In this document: positions 12,401 to 27,400 of the stretch, piece after piece
How the letters are laid out: every line of letters begins with the position of its first letter
Position numbering within the stretch: the first letter of the stretch is position 1
Assembly (NCBI GenBank): GCA_007922305.1
Contig: ML677364.1
Coordinates: 19,947,326 to 20,011,325 of the forward strand
DNA from: Dermatemys mawii
Taxonomy: Eukaryota; Chordata; Testudines; Dermatemydidae
Length of the DNA: 64,000 nt
Direction: 5' to 3'
Made by a program: the position numbers and the translations under genes
Notes under the pieces: generated by a model
Told to the model about the DNA's origin: nothing
Database searches by the model: none
The model's input: the letters and a program-made list of their open reading frames with translations, nothing else

Positions 12401-15400
12401 TGTTGTGCTGTTTAGTAGGGAGAGTTTCATGCATGTGGGGAAAGCAGCATATGAAAACTGAGATCCATCATAGGAATATGAGAGCACAATATACTTACCA
12501 AGATATATAACCATTATCACTTGCCCAGTGCTTCATACAGAAATAGCTATTTTTCTCCTTTCCAATATGTATGGGAAATAGCTTGATTCATCTATAGGGG
12601 TTTTTGTTTGTGTATATTTGTTATTTGGGGCAGGGCGTGAGACACAAAATTTAGGGGAAGCTAAGTTAAAGAAATGCTTTCTTTAAAAGTTAGCCGTTCT
12701 GGACATTATGAGGTAAGGTTTATGTCCCCTCTAGGTTGAGGAGTCAGTCCAGAGTTTAGCTGGCTGTTTTTGAGTCCAAGGTTGATGGAAGGTAGGGGGA
12801 AGAAGAGATGAAGGAATCTTCCAGTTCTATCACCATAATTATACTATGGCTTATTGTTCACGCTCCCAAGAAGATATGGGAGGTATAAGTTTTTTTCAAA
12901 TATGTTGTTACCTATGGATTGGGCACACAGAAAAAGTGAGTGTCATTTAGTTAAGCTGGATCCGTAAACTGGAAGGTCAGCATGGAAGTCTGAGTGCAGC
13001 AGTCCATGGTAGATCCAACTGTTGGTGTGGTTTGACTACTGAAAACTTTCCCTTTTTCCTTGTGTGGTGATATGACAGTTGTTGGTTTACATAGGCAGGC
13101 TGGTAAGCATTCATTCTTATTGAGAGGTTTTTAGCTTTGGAATGTCATTCCTGTGCCCTCCAGTTTGGGTGCAGATTTGGTGACTCTCTAAAAACACCAT
13201 AAGAAACTTGTTTTCTAAGGTGGTATTTGGATAAGAGTTTTAATTTGGGGGGAAGTGAGATTTTGTTTTAGATTTAAGGCAGTCTTTGAGGTGGTTGGTT
13301 GTTCCCTAATCGCTCTACTTTGACTTAATTTGCTTTTAAATGTTTTAATCCTTGTGGAGAATCTGAGAGCTACAAATGAAAACAGTTAAGGAATTTTGGA
13401 CCGCAACAGAGTTTGGTAATACAAAGATTAATTCTTTTCAATGAGTTTTAGCCACGAGATAAGCATTTTGGGAGGTGGACCTACAGAACTTTGCTGCACC
13501 TCTGATGTTGAGTAGATACATTTCTAACATTTCCTACTTTCCTGACAGAACTACATAAAGAATCTTGTATGCAGAATGAAATGTTCTTTTTAATTTTTCC
13601 CAACTTTAATTACTGGATATAACTTCTATGATTTCCAGCTTTGGCTATTAAGGAACAGATAAAAGTTATTGTGCCTCATTCAGTTGAATGTGCAAGAGCC
13701 ATTAAAAACTGTTATCTTTGCTTTAGGGGAGGTACAAATGGCCATAAAATGTGAGTTCTGTGCTTGTTTACAGCAACTTCCAAGGTTTTTTATTTTTTAA
13801 CACACAGTCTCTCCAGAGAGCTGGTAATATACATGATTCATGAATAGATCCATCAAGGTCATCTATACTACACCAGAGCAGATCTGACAATAAAACCCAG
13901 TACCTCTTAATCAAAAGACACAAATCTCTTCCACTTAACTGAAAGAGACTGTTTGCTAGCTGGACAGTAGAACCTCAGAGATGTGAGCTTTTGTGGAATG
14001 GAGGTTGTTTGTAACTCAAAACAAAATATTAGGGTTGTTCTTTCAAAAGCTTACATCTGAACATTGACTTAATACAGCTTTGAAACTTTACTATGTAGAA
14101 GAAAAATGCTGCTTTCCCTTTAATTTTTTTAGTAGTTTACATTTCAGCAAAGTCCTGTACTGTGTGTGTGTTTGTTTTTTGCTTTTTGTCTCTGCTTCTG
14201 CCCAATTGCATACTTCCTGCTCCAAATGAGGAGTGTGATTGACTGGTCAGTTCGTAACTCTGATGTTTGTAACTCTGAGGTTCTACTGTAGTAGTGTTAG
14301 TTAGGCTTGTTACATCTGCAAGTCAGCCACTGAAAGGCATCTGATCTGGTTTTGACAGGTCTGATACCTCATCTAGAAGGCAATACTATAGATACAAAAG
14401 ATTTTAGAAATTGACTTCTATAAATGAAGAAAATCCCAGTAACTTTTATTAAATAACATGGTACTGATATATTCAAGATCCTGAACTATCTGTTGTATGT
14501 CCACTGGGACCTCCGCAAATGAGCTATGGCTAATCACACTAACAGAATGACTTCCTAACCAAGTTCATTTACTGTTCCACATCTTTAATAACTTTTCCAC
14601 TCACTTTAGAACATTAAAATGCTGTTGGAATCTGAAAAGTGACCCTGTAAAATTGTAGAATTCCAAATTTTCTTCAATATTCAAGTAACTTTTTTTTTTA
14701 ACTGCCCACTCTGCAAATTCAACCTACATTCTAAGTCAGGCTGGGGTCAGTGCCTTGCAAATCAACAAATAGCACAACCTTTATTGATTAACTTTAAATA
14801 CATAACAGTTCTGATGATGAATGAACCAGAAAATAATCTAGTTTTCTTCTGTAGGTGTGTTAGCGCTGCGGCACTTGCAACAGCAAAAAGTAGTAAAATC
14901 TTACCTGTTCTAAAACTCACTCCCTGTGTGTATTGTATCTTTTTTTACATAGTCACTTTTCTCCCCATAGCCACACTTGGATTCACCTACTATTGTTTGT
15001 GGAAAGTTCTGTATTGCTCACTTCACTGGGTGTTAATTTGACTAATTCAGAGACCTTTGGCAAATTCCCATGCCTCTTAATCTTACAGTGCTGTCTTCAT
15101 TATAGTGACTATAAAACAGTAAAAAAGCTGCAAATATTCTTCACTTGATCATTTGGAAAAATACAAAAAGCTATGCACTGTTTTGGTGGTTGTAAATTTT
15201 CAGCAAATTAACTGTTTAATATTTTGGCTTCTGTTTGCAGAGTGTTAGACCCACACCACAAAATGAAGCTATAACAGTACACTTTAAACCAGTTACATTA
15301 AAAGCTTCTGAAAGTAAATATACCAAAGTTGCAAGCATTAGTTTTGATGGTAAGTATTTTTTCTTTCTTTGTAGAAATTTTAAAATATTTCTACAGAGCT

Positions 15401-18400
15401 ACTGAAATCTCATGAAAATTTGAAATATACTTCTTCAGAAAAATGTATGTTCTGTGTCACATTCCTAGGGAAAATGAGTAATTCCTTCTCATGTCAGAAT
15501 TCTGTTGATACATGTGACATCAATACTGATTTATTTGGAAATAATTATGGCATGTAAAACTGTAAACTAATAGTTTTAGTTGGTTAGTAGCAGGAATAGA
15601 TGAATTCTAAAGTACTCCATCTTAACATTCAAAAAAAAAAAAATAGCAAAACTATTTGGATACATAAGCAGAATTGTTTGTAGAACATCAGTTTTTAGTT
15701 GACTGTTAAAGGTAAAACAAAATCGTTGATAGTAAAAATTAGGTATCTGTGAATTTCAAGAAAGCAGATACTTTCCGTATACTTTAATAATAGGAATTTG
15801 GACAGGATGTATCATTTCTGGGATCAGCAGTAGTTTCCAGCATCAGATCAGAAAACTTTCAATTTGAGGCAATCCCAGAAGATATGAAAGTAATTCCATA
15901 TACCATGGAATCCTCTCCAGCGTTCTGTTGTGAATTTTAAGTATTTTGTTTTGAAATAGACTTGTTTGGTGTGCAAAATATAACCACTGATATTATGTCC
16001 ATCAAGGAGAGCACGTACTGCTCACAGTGGCTATCACTTATATCCCTCTAGTCCATTGGAGAGACTTGGTAGTTCATTTCCTTTTCCAACCAAACCTTGT
16101 GTGGTCAATATTGCCCTGCATTTTTAAAGAAAAAACTACATAAAACATACCTGTTTTCTACCAAAGCTTTTATTGAGTTATCAGAGTAAGTGTTTGAGGC
16201 ATCCACAAGTTATTACAGTAAAAATATTACAGAATTTAGTATATCTCACAGGCTGAAATGACTCAAAATGGAGGTTTGTGTGTTCAGATATCATTCATTT
16301 TGAGATGAACCATGATAAAGTGTTGGGAGACTCTCCAAGTGAATTATAATCATTGCAACTTTTAAGAGCCTAATTATTTTTTTTTGTAAGAAGAGAGTTA
16401 AAGAAGAAGTTAGGACACACATTTCAGACTTCCTTGCCTCAAACTGGGGGCATTCAGCATTTGTCCAGATTTAGAAATTCGAAGAGAAACCATAGAGACT
16501 AATGATATAAAGATATAAAATGAGTTTGGTAGGGCACTTAGAGTTGCTTAGTGTGAAGTTGCAGACTCAACTGGGTATGACGTTCTGTCTAATACAGTGG
16601 TCTTTAAACTAGGGTGCGCGAGCCCGCCGAACTCCTGGGCGGGCTATTTTGGTCCTGCCGAAGTGCCGCTACAGAAAGCGGAAGCTTCTGCTTTCTGCAG
16701 CGGCATTTCAGCAGACATACCCCGAGGGGGCTGCCAGACCTTTCCCTCTGCGGAAAGGGGCCACAGGGGGAAAGGTTTGAAGACCCCTGGTCTAACAGAC
16801 CATTTGCAGCATTTAAGTGGTTGGCTGATTGGTTGGCTTAATGAAGAGGACCTATTCTGAACATTTTTTGGATTTTACTGCTCTAATATATGAAAATATA
16901 TGTTTGTGGCTTCCACCAGCCAATATTCATGACTTCATTAACTGCTTTCTTGTGGCATTTCTACAAGCATGATGTTCTGCTTGCTCTGAGACCTTGGGAA
17001 CAACCCCCCGAAGGCTTCTATGTTGTTTCGGCTTGTACTACTTCTGAGTCTTTGCAAGCACTGGGGTTTTGCTTATTTCTATAGCCTTCCAGGTTAAAAC
17101 ATCCAGGTTTTTTTCTTCTTTCCTCATTTCATAATACTGGATCTCCATGACTTTTATTTATTCCATGCCACTCCCTGAAACTTTCCTTAGGGGAAAGATT
17201 CCATTTCCTCCACACATCACAACCTTACCTCATAAATAGCTTTCTAAAGTAACTTGTTGGCTAATTCCTTGTCTACTTCAACAAGGCTCAAAATGGGACA
17301 TAATTATGTTGAATCTGCTCCCAATAACTTCTGGTCTGAGAGTTTGGACTTAGTTGTTTTTTTTTTTGTTTTGTTTTTTTTGTTTTTTTTTTAAATCACT
17401 GCCAAATGTCCAGTGTGATTGAATATTTTTAGGCAAACAGTCTTAAGAATCTCTCCAGCTACACCACAGGCAGCCTATTGATACTAGTAAATGTCTTTTA
17501 TTATGAAGTATCTCATCTGATAGCAACAGGTAATCTTTAAGCAGCTCTTTAGAATAAGGAATGTGAAGATAGATATCACATGTTTTTGAAATAACTGTGC
17601 CCTAATCTATTCGTGACTAAGGTACCTATCTTCTTATGTATATAGAGAAAAAAATTACAGCTTTACTATTATGTATAAATCAGTTAGGTGAGAGAAATGA
17701 TCCTACTACTGGTTTGGAGCCATTAATTAAATCTGTCATTAAAACTTAATGAAATTTTAAGGATGAAGAATAACAATTTACTATTTTATGTAAATAAAGT
17801 GATCAAAGAACTTATTGTATTTTTATTGTACATGTGCAGCCTCAAAAGCAAAAAGACCTTCTCAGTCTTCTGGAAAAATAACTGTTAAAGCAAAAGAGAA
17901 GAGTTATTCAAAACTTGAAATTCCATATCAAGCAGAAATATTAGATGGGTAAGTCTGTATAAACTGAGTGCTGATTAAAAAATTAAGCACTGAGAATCGG
18001 CTGCTTTTCAGTCTCTTATCGTGTTTTGTGGAATAAGGTTATTGATCATGTACTCCTAACTGTGGAGTTCTTTCTGTAGCACAACTGCTGGTTCTAATGT
18101 TTTGCTTTCTTGGGATAGTAGATGAGCTAGAGTTACTCAGTAATACATAAGCTAATTTTAAGATTTGAACTTTCAGTAGGTTTCATGAGTCATTTACCTA
18201 AGTGGCTTACAACTACGTATGTCATATTTTCAGAATGCAAACTTGTTTCACTTGCTCTTCTGTTCTAAAACATTGGAACAATCACTGTTTTGTGCTTGGA
18301 TTGCCCTGCCACTGTAACTTGAAGCAAGGGTATAGAGTATACACTGAGAGCGCCATCCCTTTTGTGTGAATTGACTAAATCTTAAATTTTGGATACATTT

Positions 18401-21400
18401 TTCTTTTTAAATAGATATTTAGGATTTGATCATGCTGCCACATTGTTTCACATCCGGGACAGTCCTGCTGACTCTGTGGAAAGGCCAATCTATCTTACAA
18501 ATACATTCAGTTTTGCAGTCCTCATTCATGATGTTGTGTTACCAGAAGAAGTAAAAACAATGTTTAAAGTAAGCTCAATTTTAGTGAAAGTTTTACCTAA
18601 TATTAAATATTTAATTAACTGTACTATATTAAATTTTAACATTGATCTTATTTCTTCACTAATTTAGGTCCAGAACTTCAGCAAACCAGTCTTGATCCCA
18701 CCTAATGAATCCATATATATTTTCACACTTTATTTTATGCCTTCCACATCATCTGTTCATATAGATAACAATATTTTACTTATCACCAATGCCTCTAAAT
18801 TTCAACTGCCTGTGCGAGCATACACAGGTTTTTTAGATGTAAGTATTTATTTTTCCTTGAAATTTCATGCTCGATCAAAGAATACTAATTTGATTTCCTT
18901 GGTCTTTCTCCATGGTAGCTGTTCAATTCCTTCATGATTTTAAAACAAAAAAGTAAACTTAGTTTTGCTGCCCCTTTCCGTCTGAGGTTCTCAACATACT
19001 AAATAATTTGTCAAGAGATTGGGTTAATGTGGGGAGGTTTTTTCCCGTTTTTTCCATACTTTCTTGGTTACATGGTTTGTTTAGTTTGTGCATAAAATAA
19101 AGCATAGTCCCAGATTTTTTAATGCTTTCACTTATTAATGCATTTGTTGGTGAACTCTGATTTTGAATGTAGTGTGTATTTTTAAGTGCAGCTATAATGC
19201 CTCTCTTAATCTCTTTAGTACTTTGTATTACCCCCCAAACTTGAGGAGCGTTTCATAGATTTTGGCATATTGAGTGCAACAGAAACTACTAGCATTTTAT
19301 TTGCAATCATCAACAGTAATCCCATTGAGGTAGGAATCAACATATTTTAAATTCCTGTTTGTTGTAGTAAATTTTTTACATCTATGTCATTGCTGAGATT
19401 ATCATCTGTCTTTTTTTTTTAAGCTGGCTATAAAAAGCTGGCATGTTTTAGGGGATGGCTTGACTATAGAACTCCTGGTTACTGAAAAAGGCAATAGAAC
19501 CACAATAATTGCAAACCTTCGGGAACTAGAAAATGCAAGTGTATCTGATCAATCTTCAGTAAGTAAACCCTTCTTGAATCTGAGTTTAAAAGCTGCATGT
19601 AGCACATTGATAAGTGATGATAAATAATGTAGCAATGAATGACATAAGTATAACTTTCTGTCATGAAGATATTTGCAGGATAATGAACAAGGTAGCATGC
19701 TTTGAATAGAAGGTAAAATAAAATTGTTCATATGTGGGATAGTTGTAGCTTATGGGTACACTTGATGGGTTGGTGAGTTTCTAAAATAAAATGTTCAGGA
19801 AGCTGAATCTTGGTGTACATGCTTCCTGGGTCATTGCGTAGTAGACTTCCCTGGTCACTTTCTAGGGCTGAATTAACTTTGTGAACTAGCCATTCATAAC
19901 AGCTGCTCAGGGAAGTAAAAGTGATTCAAGCAAATAGCAGCAGGTTTCACTCTACTTTGCTCAGCTGCTTTTTTGAAATGTAAGTGGTACATATGGGGAT
20001 AAAAAGATTGGCTCAACAAAAGAAAATGAGATTTTTTGTTTATAGAATGCCCACTGCAACCTTTGTGGGTCTTTGTCCAGCTAGCTGGAAGAAAAGGGGC
20101 ATTGCACCTTTAAGAGCTCCCTTGCAGTAGGTGGAGAGAGAGGAATAAAGTCATGGCCTCTTAAACCAAATCCATGGCTTTCTGTCTTCTGGTGTGGATG
20201 GACAATGGGCAGAAAGTTATTTTTTAAGATGTTTTTATTTTATTTGTATAGGCAGCTTGCAGGGATTGACTGTTAACTCACTATCACTGATGCTGTTCAT
20301 AGTGTTAAATCATAATACCATTGTTAACATTAATGCATGGCCGTCAAAAGTCCCAGGTTTGGTTCTCCTGTTCTTACCATAGTTAAATAACTCACTTTCC
20401 TCTCTATCATATGTTGTGTTCTGTTTTGGAGAATTAGGTCTGATAAAGGGAAACTTTAGAAATATTAATCTCTAGATACCACTGTAAATGTCCATAGTGG
20501 TTTGCAAACAAGTTTTTAAAAAATCTCCTTGGGCTGAGGAATTTACAGTCTAGTTTAATCAGAGTATTGATTAAGTTGAAAGAAAAATTGTTGTGCAGCT
20601 AATGTATGTAATTTAAACAGATTCTGTATTGGTATATAGAACTTGCAGTTTATTAGGTATGTTTCCTACTAACATTTCTGTTTGTTGGAAGAATGTGGCA
20701 TAAAACACACATGATTCATTTTATATTTCTACCACTTACAGGTAATACTAGCATCTGGTTATTATGCTGTGTTTAGAGTAAAACTAATAGCAAAAGAACT
20801 TGAAGGAATTCATGATGGAGCCATACAAATAACAACAGATTATGAGGTATATTTATTGCCCACCTAAATGACAGTGGTGCTGCCATAGACGAGATGAGTT
20901 AATTGTTATATTTTGACTATTGTGTACGATATTTTATCCCGCTGTGGACTGGTACTTTGTACTATACTTGAAGATTTTTAATGACTGAGATATTAACTCT
21001 GAAAAGCAGTTGCTACATTGGTGCTTGCCATAACTGATGCTGCAAACTACATCAGTAATCAACTATGAAGTCATAACCGTTCAATTTAGGGTGACCAGGT
21101 GTCCCGATTTTATAGGGACAGTCCCGATTTTTTGGGTCTTTTTCTTATATAAGCTCCTAATACCCCCAACCCACTCTGCCAATTTTTCATACTTGCTGTC
21201 TGGTCACCCTAGTTCCATCGATGTCACATCTGGATCCCGGTGGATAGAATACTGTATTAAGCATATGTTGCAATGAAATACAGTGGTACTGTATTTGCAC
21301 TGAAGGGATTTGAAAAAAGACAAGTTTCACTCAGCTTTCCATTTTGCTTCTGGAATCTCTGTTTGTCTATTATGTGATGCTTCAAGGTGAGTCCAAGTGC

Positions 21401-24400
21401 ACTGAGCCTCAGTGCACACTCAAAGCACCAGGGCATGGATTTTCTGACATGATACATTGTGATGATACTCTTACTGTATCATGTCAGTCATTTGTGTGAA
21501 AGCGTAATCACTCAGATTTTTGACACAGCTCATTGTAGCACCTCCTTTTGAGATGTTTAGAGTGTGTTATCAGCCCACAATAGGGAGTCCTATTATATTC
21601 TCTGCTTTGCATTATATTTTGCTTTATTATATTCAACAGTAATACAAGCAATTTGCAGGTTTGTATCCTGTAAGACTTGGCTTCAGCAGTTAACATGAGG
21701 CTTGAGGCCTGTGAACATTGGAATAGATAAACGTAGGTAACCCATACATTTTGGGGAGCTGGAAGCAGAATGTGAGGGGGAATTTTGTCCATAATGACAA
21801 AAGCCAACTATAGAAACATGAACTAACACTGGCTTTGAAATGTTTTGGACGAAACATCCAGTCTCAGGAGTGCCATGGCAACGAATTGGAGTTGGAGAAA
21901 AGTAATAAAAAGTTACTTTACTTGACCTCTTTGGGTTTCAGTGCTAATACCCACAAAATAAGGTATATTCAAACACTACAATAAGAGAAGTAACCTTGAA
22001 GCATATAATGGGTTTGCTTTCATTTTTAATAACATTTGGCTGTAACTTTCAATGTCTTTAAGTGTGTGTTGATATAGCATATTATAAACTATATTGTGAA
22101 TATTGTGTGTGTTCTTGTGGATTTATGGAGTCAGGAAGTGTTGTAGCTTATTCTGGATGCAGCTACAGAAAAGGGGGATATTTTAAGTCATCCAGTATTC
22201 TGTATTTGGCAGAAATAATACTGGCATTTGTTTGCATATGCTCAGATGCATACATATTTGACCCTCTGGGCAACCCTAATATCTGAAGCTGTTTGTCTTT
22301 TCCTGTGTGTACACACATTTCAGTCTTGTTTTGATTGTGAGGACTTTGTTGGACTGATATCTGTTCATCTTTAATGTTACTCCTCTGTGTGTGTGTATAT
22401 AATAATAATTTAATACAGTAGACTCTCGATTATCCAGGATTGGGTTAACCAGGATGTGGATTAACCAGGATGTAAAAAAAAAAACGCATAACTCGCAGGG
22501 TCGGCTCTGGCTTTGTTGCTGCCCCAAGCGCGCACACAAAAAAACCCCACCAGGTCACAGGGCAGCCAGTGAACCAACACCCCCACCTCCGGCGCAGGGT
22601 GGCTGGTGAGCCAACCACCACCCCCTCATATTTCCTATGGATGGTGATTATCCGGGATTTTATTAACCAGGATTAACTTTTTCCCTATCATCCTGGATAA
22701 TCGAGAGTCTACAGTATAATATAATAAAAAGAGAGGGGTGAAACACTGGAATGGGTTACCTAAAGAGGTGGTAGAACCTCCTTCCTTAGAGGTTTTTAAG
22801 GTCAGGCTTGACAAAGCCCTGCCTGGAATGACTTAGTTGGGGATTGGTCCTGCTTTGAGCAGGGGGTTGGACTAGATGACCTCTGGAGGTCTCTTCCGAC
22901 ATTCATATTCTGTGATTCCGATCCCTAAAACAGACGTTTGTGTCTGCAGCTTAGTACTTTACTACGATTTGTAATGCTTCTAGAGCAGTTTAATATCTCC
23001 TGTGTAAACACAAGTGCAGTATTTTTAAGAAGATGTCATTGTATTTTCCAAGTAAAAACAAAAATGCCCATTGGAAAGTTTGCAACTTGTTTGTATGTTT
23101 TCAACTTGTTTGTATGTTTTATTCTGTATTGTACTGAGTTGCATATAAATTGACAGAATGTATGTGATTAATGAAAAATGGGCTTCTTATTTTTTTCCTG
23201 AAAAACATTTGACTTGAGGAATTTTCTTTTAGAAAATTGGCTCCGGAATCAAAATATTGGACTGTATGAGACTTTAAAATACTCATCTTTTCATTAAACT
23301 TTACACATTTGGTTGTCATATCCTTATGCCAAGTCTGTTGGCTTGATTATATGTAAATATGAAACATGAATAATAGAACTTTAGATTTTTAGAAAATATG
23401 TTGGTGTAATTAAAAACAGAAATAAAAGGATGAATACACAGATATATAAAGATTCCACTTGGGGAAGATGTATTATTAAACTTCTCTTGTTCTTTCAGAT
23501 TTTGACAATTCCTGTGAAGGCTATAATTGCTGTGGGTTCACTGACTTGCTCCCCTAAACACATTCACCTTCCGCCTTCGTTTCCAGTAAGATATTTTGTT
23601 TACAATATTTTTTTTTGACAGATCCGTTTCAGGAGCAACTTCCTTTATGATTTGCTTTATGACATGTGAATTGCTATACTGGAGGGAATAGTGGTGATTA
23701 TTCTTAAACTCTCATTAGCCAGCAGTATAGAAGCTCTTATCACCCCAGATGCTAGGCATGACACACACCTCAACTCTTTTATTGTATCATTTGAACAGTT
23801 CCTGGGATATTGATTCATGGCCCAGATTTGGCTCTCTATTCAGCTTCATTATGATGTAGCTGTGGTCACTTGTTTTCTCCATCATTCCCTCTACATTAGT
23901 GCCAGGAATAAGAGAGAGGCATCTAAGTACGTCAGGTATATCTTCAGATTTCTGAGACCTTCAGAAGAAAGACTATGAAACCAAAGAAATTCTTAAATTG
24001 GCCAGTTTACAAAAATACAGAATTAGTTATGTATTTAGAATTGTTTCCCAGCCTGGAGATAGTCGCCCCTACCGGGGGCATGGGGCACAGTACAGGAACA
24101 GTGCAGAAAGGAAGTTGTATGATCCTGGATTCACTTGAATCCCTCTTTAGACACTCAATGACTGTGGAGATCTGCCTGTCATTCATCTCTGCTGTTGCTG
24201 CAGTCTTCATGCACTGAGCCTCCGAAGCAGCTGATTTTGTACAAGGGAGCAGCCCATTAACCAAATCATATCTTCTCTGCTCCCATGGCATTTGGCACAA
24301 CCATGGGATCACATGCAGCCTGGCCCTGCTGTGAGCCATGAATGGATGATCACCCAGTCTGAATAGCATGTAGCCTTCTGATGAGTAGCAAACCATGGAG

Positions 24401-27400
24401 GAGGGAGAATCATCAGGGAAAGGAATACAAAAACTAAAAGCAAGGGGAGATCAGAGAGGAGAGATGGTAGCAAAGGACCAATGTAGGGTGCTTTATTGGA
24501 AGGGTGTGGGTTGAGAAAAGGATGAGAATTGGATTTTTAAGCTCATAGTTCACAAAGGGAATCATTCAGCTGTCTAGTCTCTTCTTGTTGGTAATCACTA
24601 CAGATTTAGACGTGATGATTTTTAAAAAAATTAGTTTTTGCCGAAGAGTTTAATGAAGTCCCAAATTGCCCATTAATAAAAGTTGGGTGTATCTGCAGGA
24701 CTCCATGCAGGGGCTCTGGCACAGTCATTTCTTCCTCCTATGGAATGTGTCCATTCATCAGGACAAAGCCCTGTAGTAAACTATCCCTTCAGGCACCAGT
24801 CATCACTTTGAAAAATTATTTTTCTTGTTTGTGACACTTCAAGAATTTCCTGAGCCTACAGCCATCATTAGGGTTTGCAAGCCCACAGCTGTGCCTCACC
24901 CCCATTTCTCACCCGATCTCTGGCACTGAAATAGAGAAAAGGTAAATCTCAGATTTCATTTTAGGAAAGGATGCAAGTTTCTAGTCTTCTTCCTTGCAAT
25001 AAAACCTCAAAAACCTAATTTGTTTGCATCTGTCTGTATTCTTTTGTGAAGGTTGAAAGTTAGTCACTGATCTTTACTAAAGATCACAGGTTATTCATAT
25101 TCCCCTTAACGTTCACCAGCATTGGCCTTTGCAATGAGTGGAAAAACATGACCACAGGTTCCATGATTTTTGGTAGGTTCTCAGAGTAGTTTGTGGCTAT
25201 GGGGGCTGTAACAGCTACACTGCCAGAGATGGCAGTTAGGGCAATCACAATGTCCAGCTAAGCCAGTCCTCTACTGAACATCCGTGATGGCTTTTTGCCA
25301 GAAGAGGGAATATCTCAGTGAGTGCCAGCATGGTATAGTGAAATAGATACAGGATGGAGAACATGGGGCTCAAGCATTCTAATCAGGGCTCTGCAGATGA
25401 CACTTAGATGAGTCACCTAACTCTTCTGCTTTAAAATGACGAAATGTTACTTAGTGCTATATAGAGGAAGGGTCATGACTAGAGCTGGTACAAAAACTTG
25501 AAATTTCAAACATTTTCTGTGAAACATCTATTTTTCATAAATTTTCATGGACTCTTCATCCTGTTTTTTGATCATCTCTGGTTGTGATGATTTAGTAGTA
25601 GTGTTTATAAAGCACTATATGTGTTCAAATTCACCATATACTTGCTCGCAACCCAGCAGTATCCAGGCTCCAGAATCCCACTTTTTCTCCTTCAAAATAG
25701 TTCTAAATGTTTGTAGCTATGCACCAGTTCCATCACAAGTAGCTGGTTCCCCTTCTGCCTCAGGACTGGGAAGACCTAAATCCAGCTCTTGCTCTCCCTC
25801 TTTTGTCACTTTTAATGTAAATGGAGTCTGATAAATTTGTAGAGTATCTCAAAAAATCATGTTACTAACCCTCGTCAAAGTACTTAAGGTGGTTCTGTGC
25901 ATGGTAGTGTGATATACTGGGAGAGGAATTGGCTCTGTTTTGTAAAGGTGTGGGAGGGCAGAATGAAAAATGGTGCAGGCCTCCCCCAAAATGCTCAGGT
26001 AGGTAAATGCTAGCTGGGTAAGTAGATGTCTGATGGCTTGCCCACTGTGTGGTGTGTGTGGGGGAAATGTATATAGTATAATTTTTTTTTCCTTTCCTTT
26101 AGGGGAAAATAGTTCATCAGAGTTTAAATATTATGAATTCCTTCTCTCAGAAGGTGAAAATACAATATGTACGCTCTCTGTCTGAAGATGGGAGGTTTTA
26201 TTACAAGAGATTAAGGAGCAATAAAGAAGATTTAGAACCTGGAAAAAAATCAAAGGTTGGAGAGTTTCGTGTAATCACTTCTTGGCTCTTTTGAGCTAAG
26301 ATCATGTGTGGTCTCTGTTCTTAAAAGGCAGTTTTTCTGTAAAAGTAACACACTGATAATTTTGCAGTTTTTTGGGAATTTCTCTATTTTAGTCATCAGA
26401 AATGCTTGCTTCATGTAATTGTTCTTGTACATTTTACAGATCGCAAATATTTATTTTGATCCTGGTTTACAGTGTGGGAATCACTGTTACGTTGGCTTGC
26501 CTTTCTTATCTAAATGTAAGTAATTTTCAATTTTGCAATTAAAATCTCAGTTTATCCCCCACCCTCCCCAAATAATGAAGTGTTGTATAAAAGTATGGTT
26601 TTTGTTTTTTAGCTGAACCTAAAGTTCAGCACAGCTTAATGATGCAAGAAGATGCATGGGATTCTGATTGGGATTTTCATGAGAACTTGTTCAGAATGTG
26701 GGCAGGAATCAGAGAGAACTCAGGTCATAGGTGAGTGTATATTTGCCCAGTGGCCTGTGAATCACTTGATTCTTTTTGTTTTGTGTTGCCTGTTGACCGT
26801 GTTGAATTCTTGTGTTGCCAGAGAAGGGCAAGGAATAATTGTTAGGTTTGTTCTTCTGAAAGAGTTTGAAGGAGGAAAAAAATGTCATTTTCCCAAGATG
26901 CAGTGCTTGGCTTAGGTCAGTGGTTATCAGACTTTTTTTTTTTTTTTTCCCTTGGACCACTTGAAAATTGCTGAGGGTCTCAGCGGACCACTTAATGATC
27001 TTTCCAAATGTTGTTGGTACTGTTAGCAAACTATTGTAAAACATTTTGGATAAAAGCGCTATATTAAAAAAAACTTTAATCATTAAGGTTTTTTTGTTCT
27101 AATAAAAGCACACAACTCATATTTTAATATCAGTAGTCTTACCTTTCTAACGCGATGGATGTTCACTCTCCTCTGCCATGGCAGTCCCTGAGCTGGGAAG
27201 AATGGGGAGGGAGGTGTCTCTCTCTTCTCCCTCTTCCTCCCCCCATGATGGCAGCCCTTGAGCTGAGGCTGGGAAGGATGACTGTCTTTCTCCGGCAGCC
27301 TTGGAGCTGAGGAAAGTCGCCTCTTTGTCTGGCTGCTGCATCCCTGCACATCCCAAATTCCCCCCACCCCTCTTCTCACCCCACTGCCCCTTCCCACTGA

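Larger units (their letters stand above)
20847..23498 (+). other. Intron e13-e14
   Basis: 2.7-kb intron carrying a 125-bp hAT-like MITE (21087-21211), a Tigger-like element (22416-22714) and a CR1 3' end (22735-22922). A short near-duplication, ttgcaacttgtttgtatgttt / ttcaacttgtttgtatgttt, lies near 23081-23120. Confidence 0.85.

Noticed and set aside
24007..24396. 129-codon minus-strand open frame in intron e14-e15
   Set aside because: No recognisable domain, no splice context, overlaps an unrelated plus-strand frame; most likely chance.
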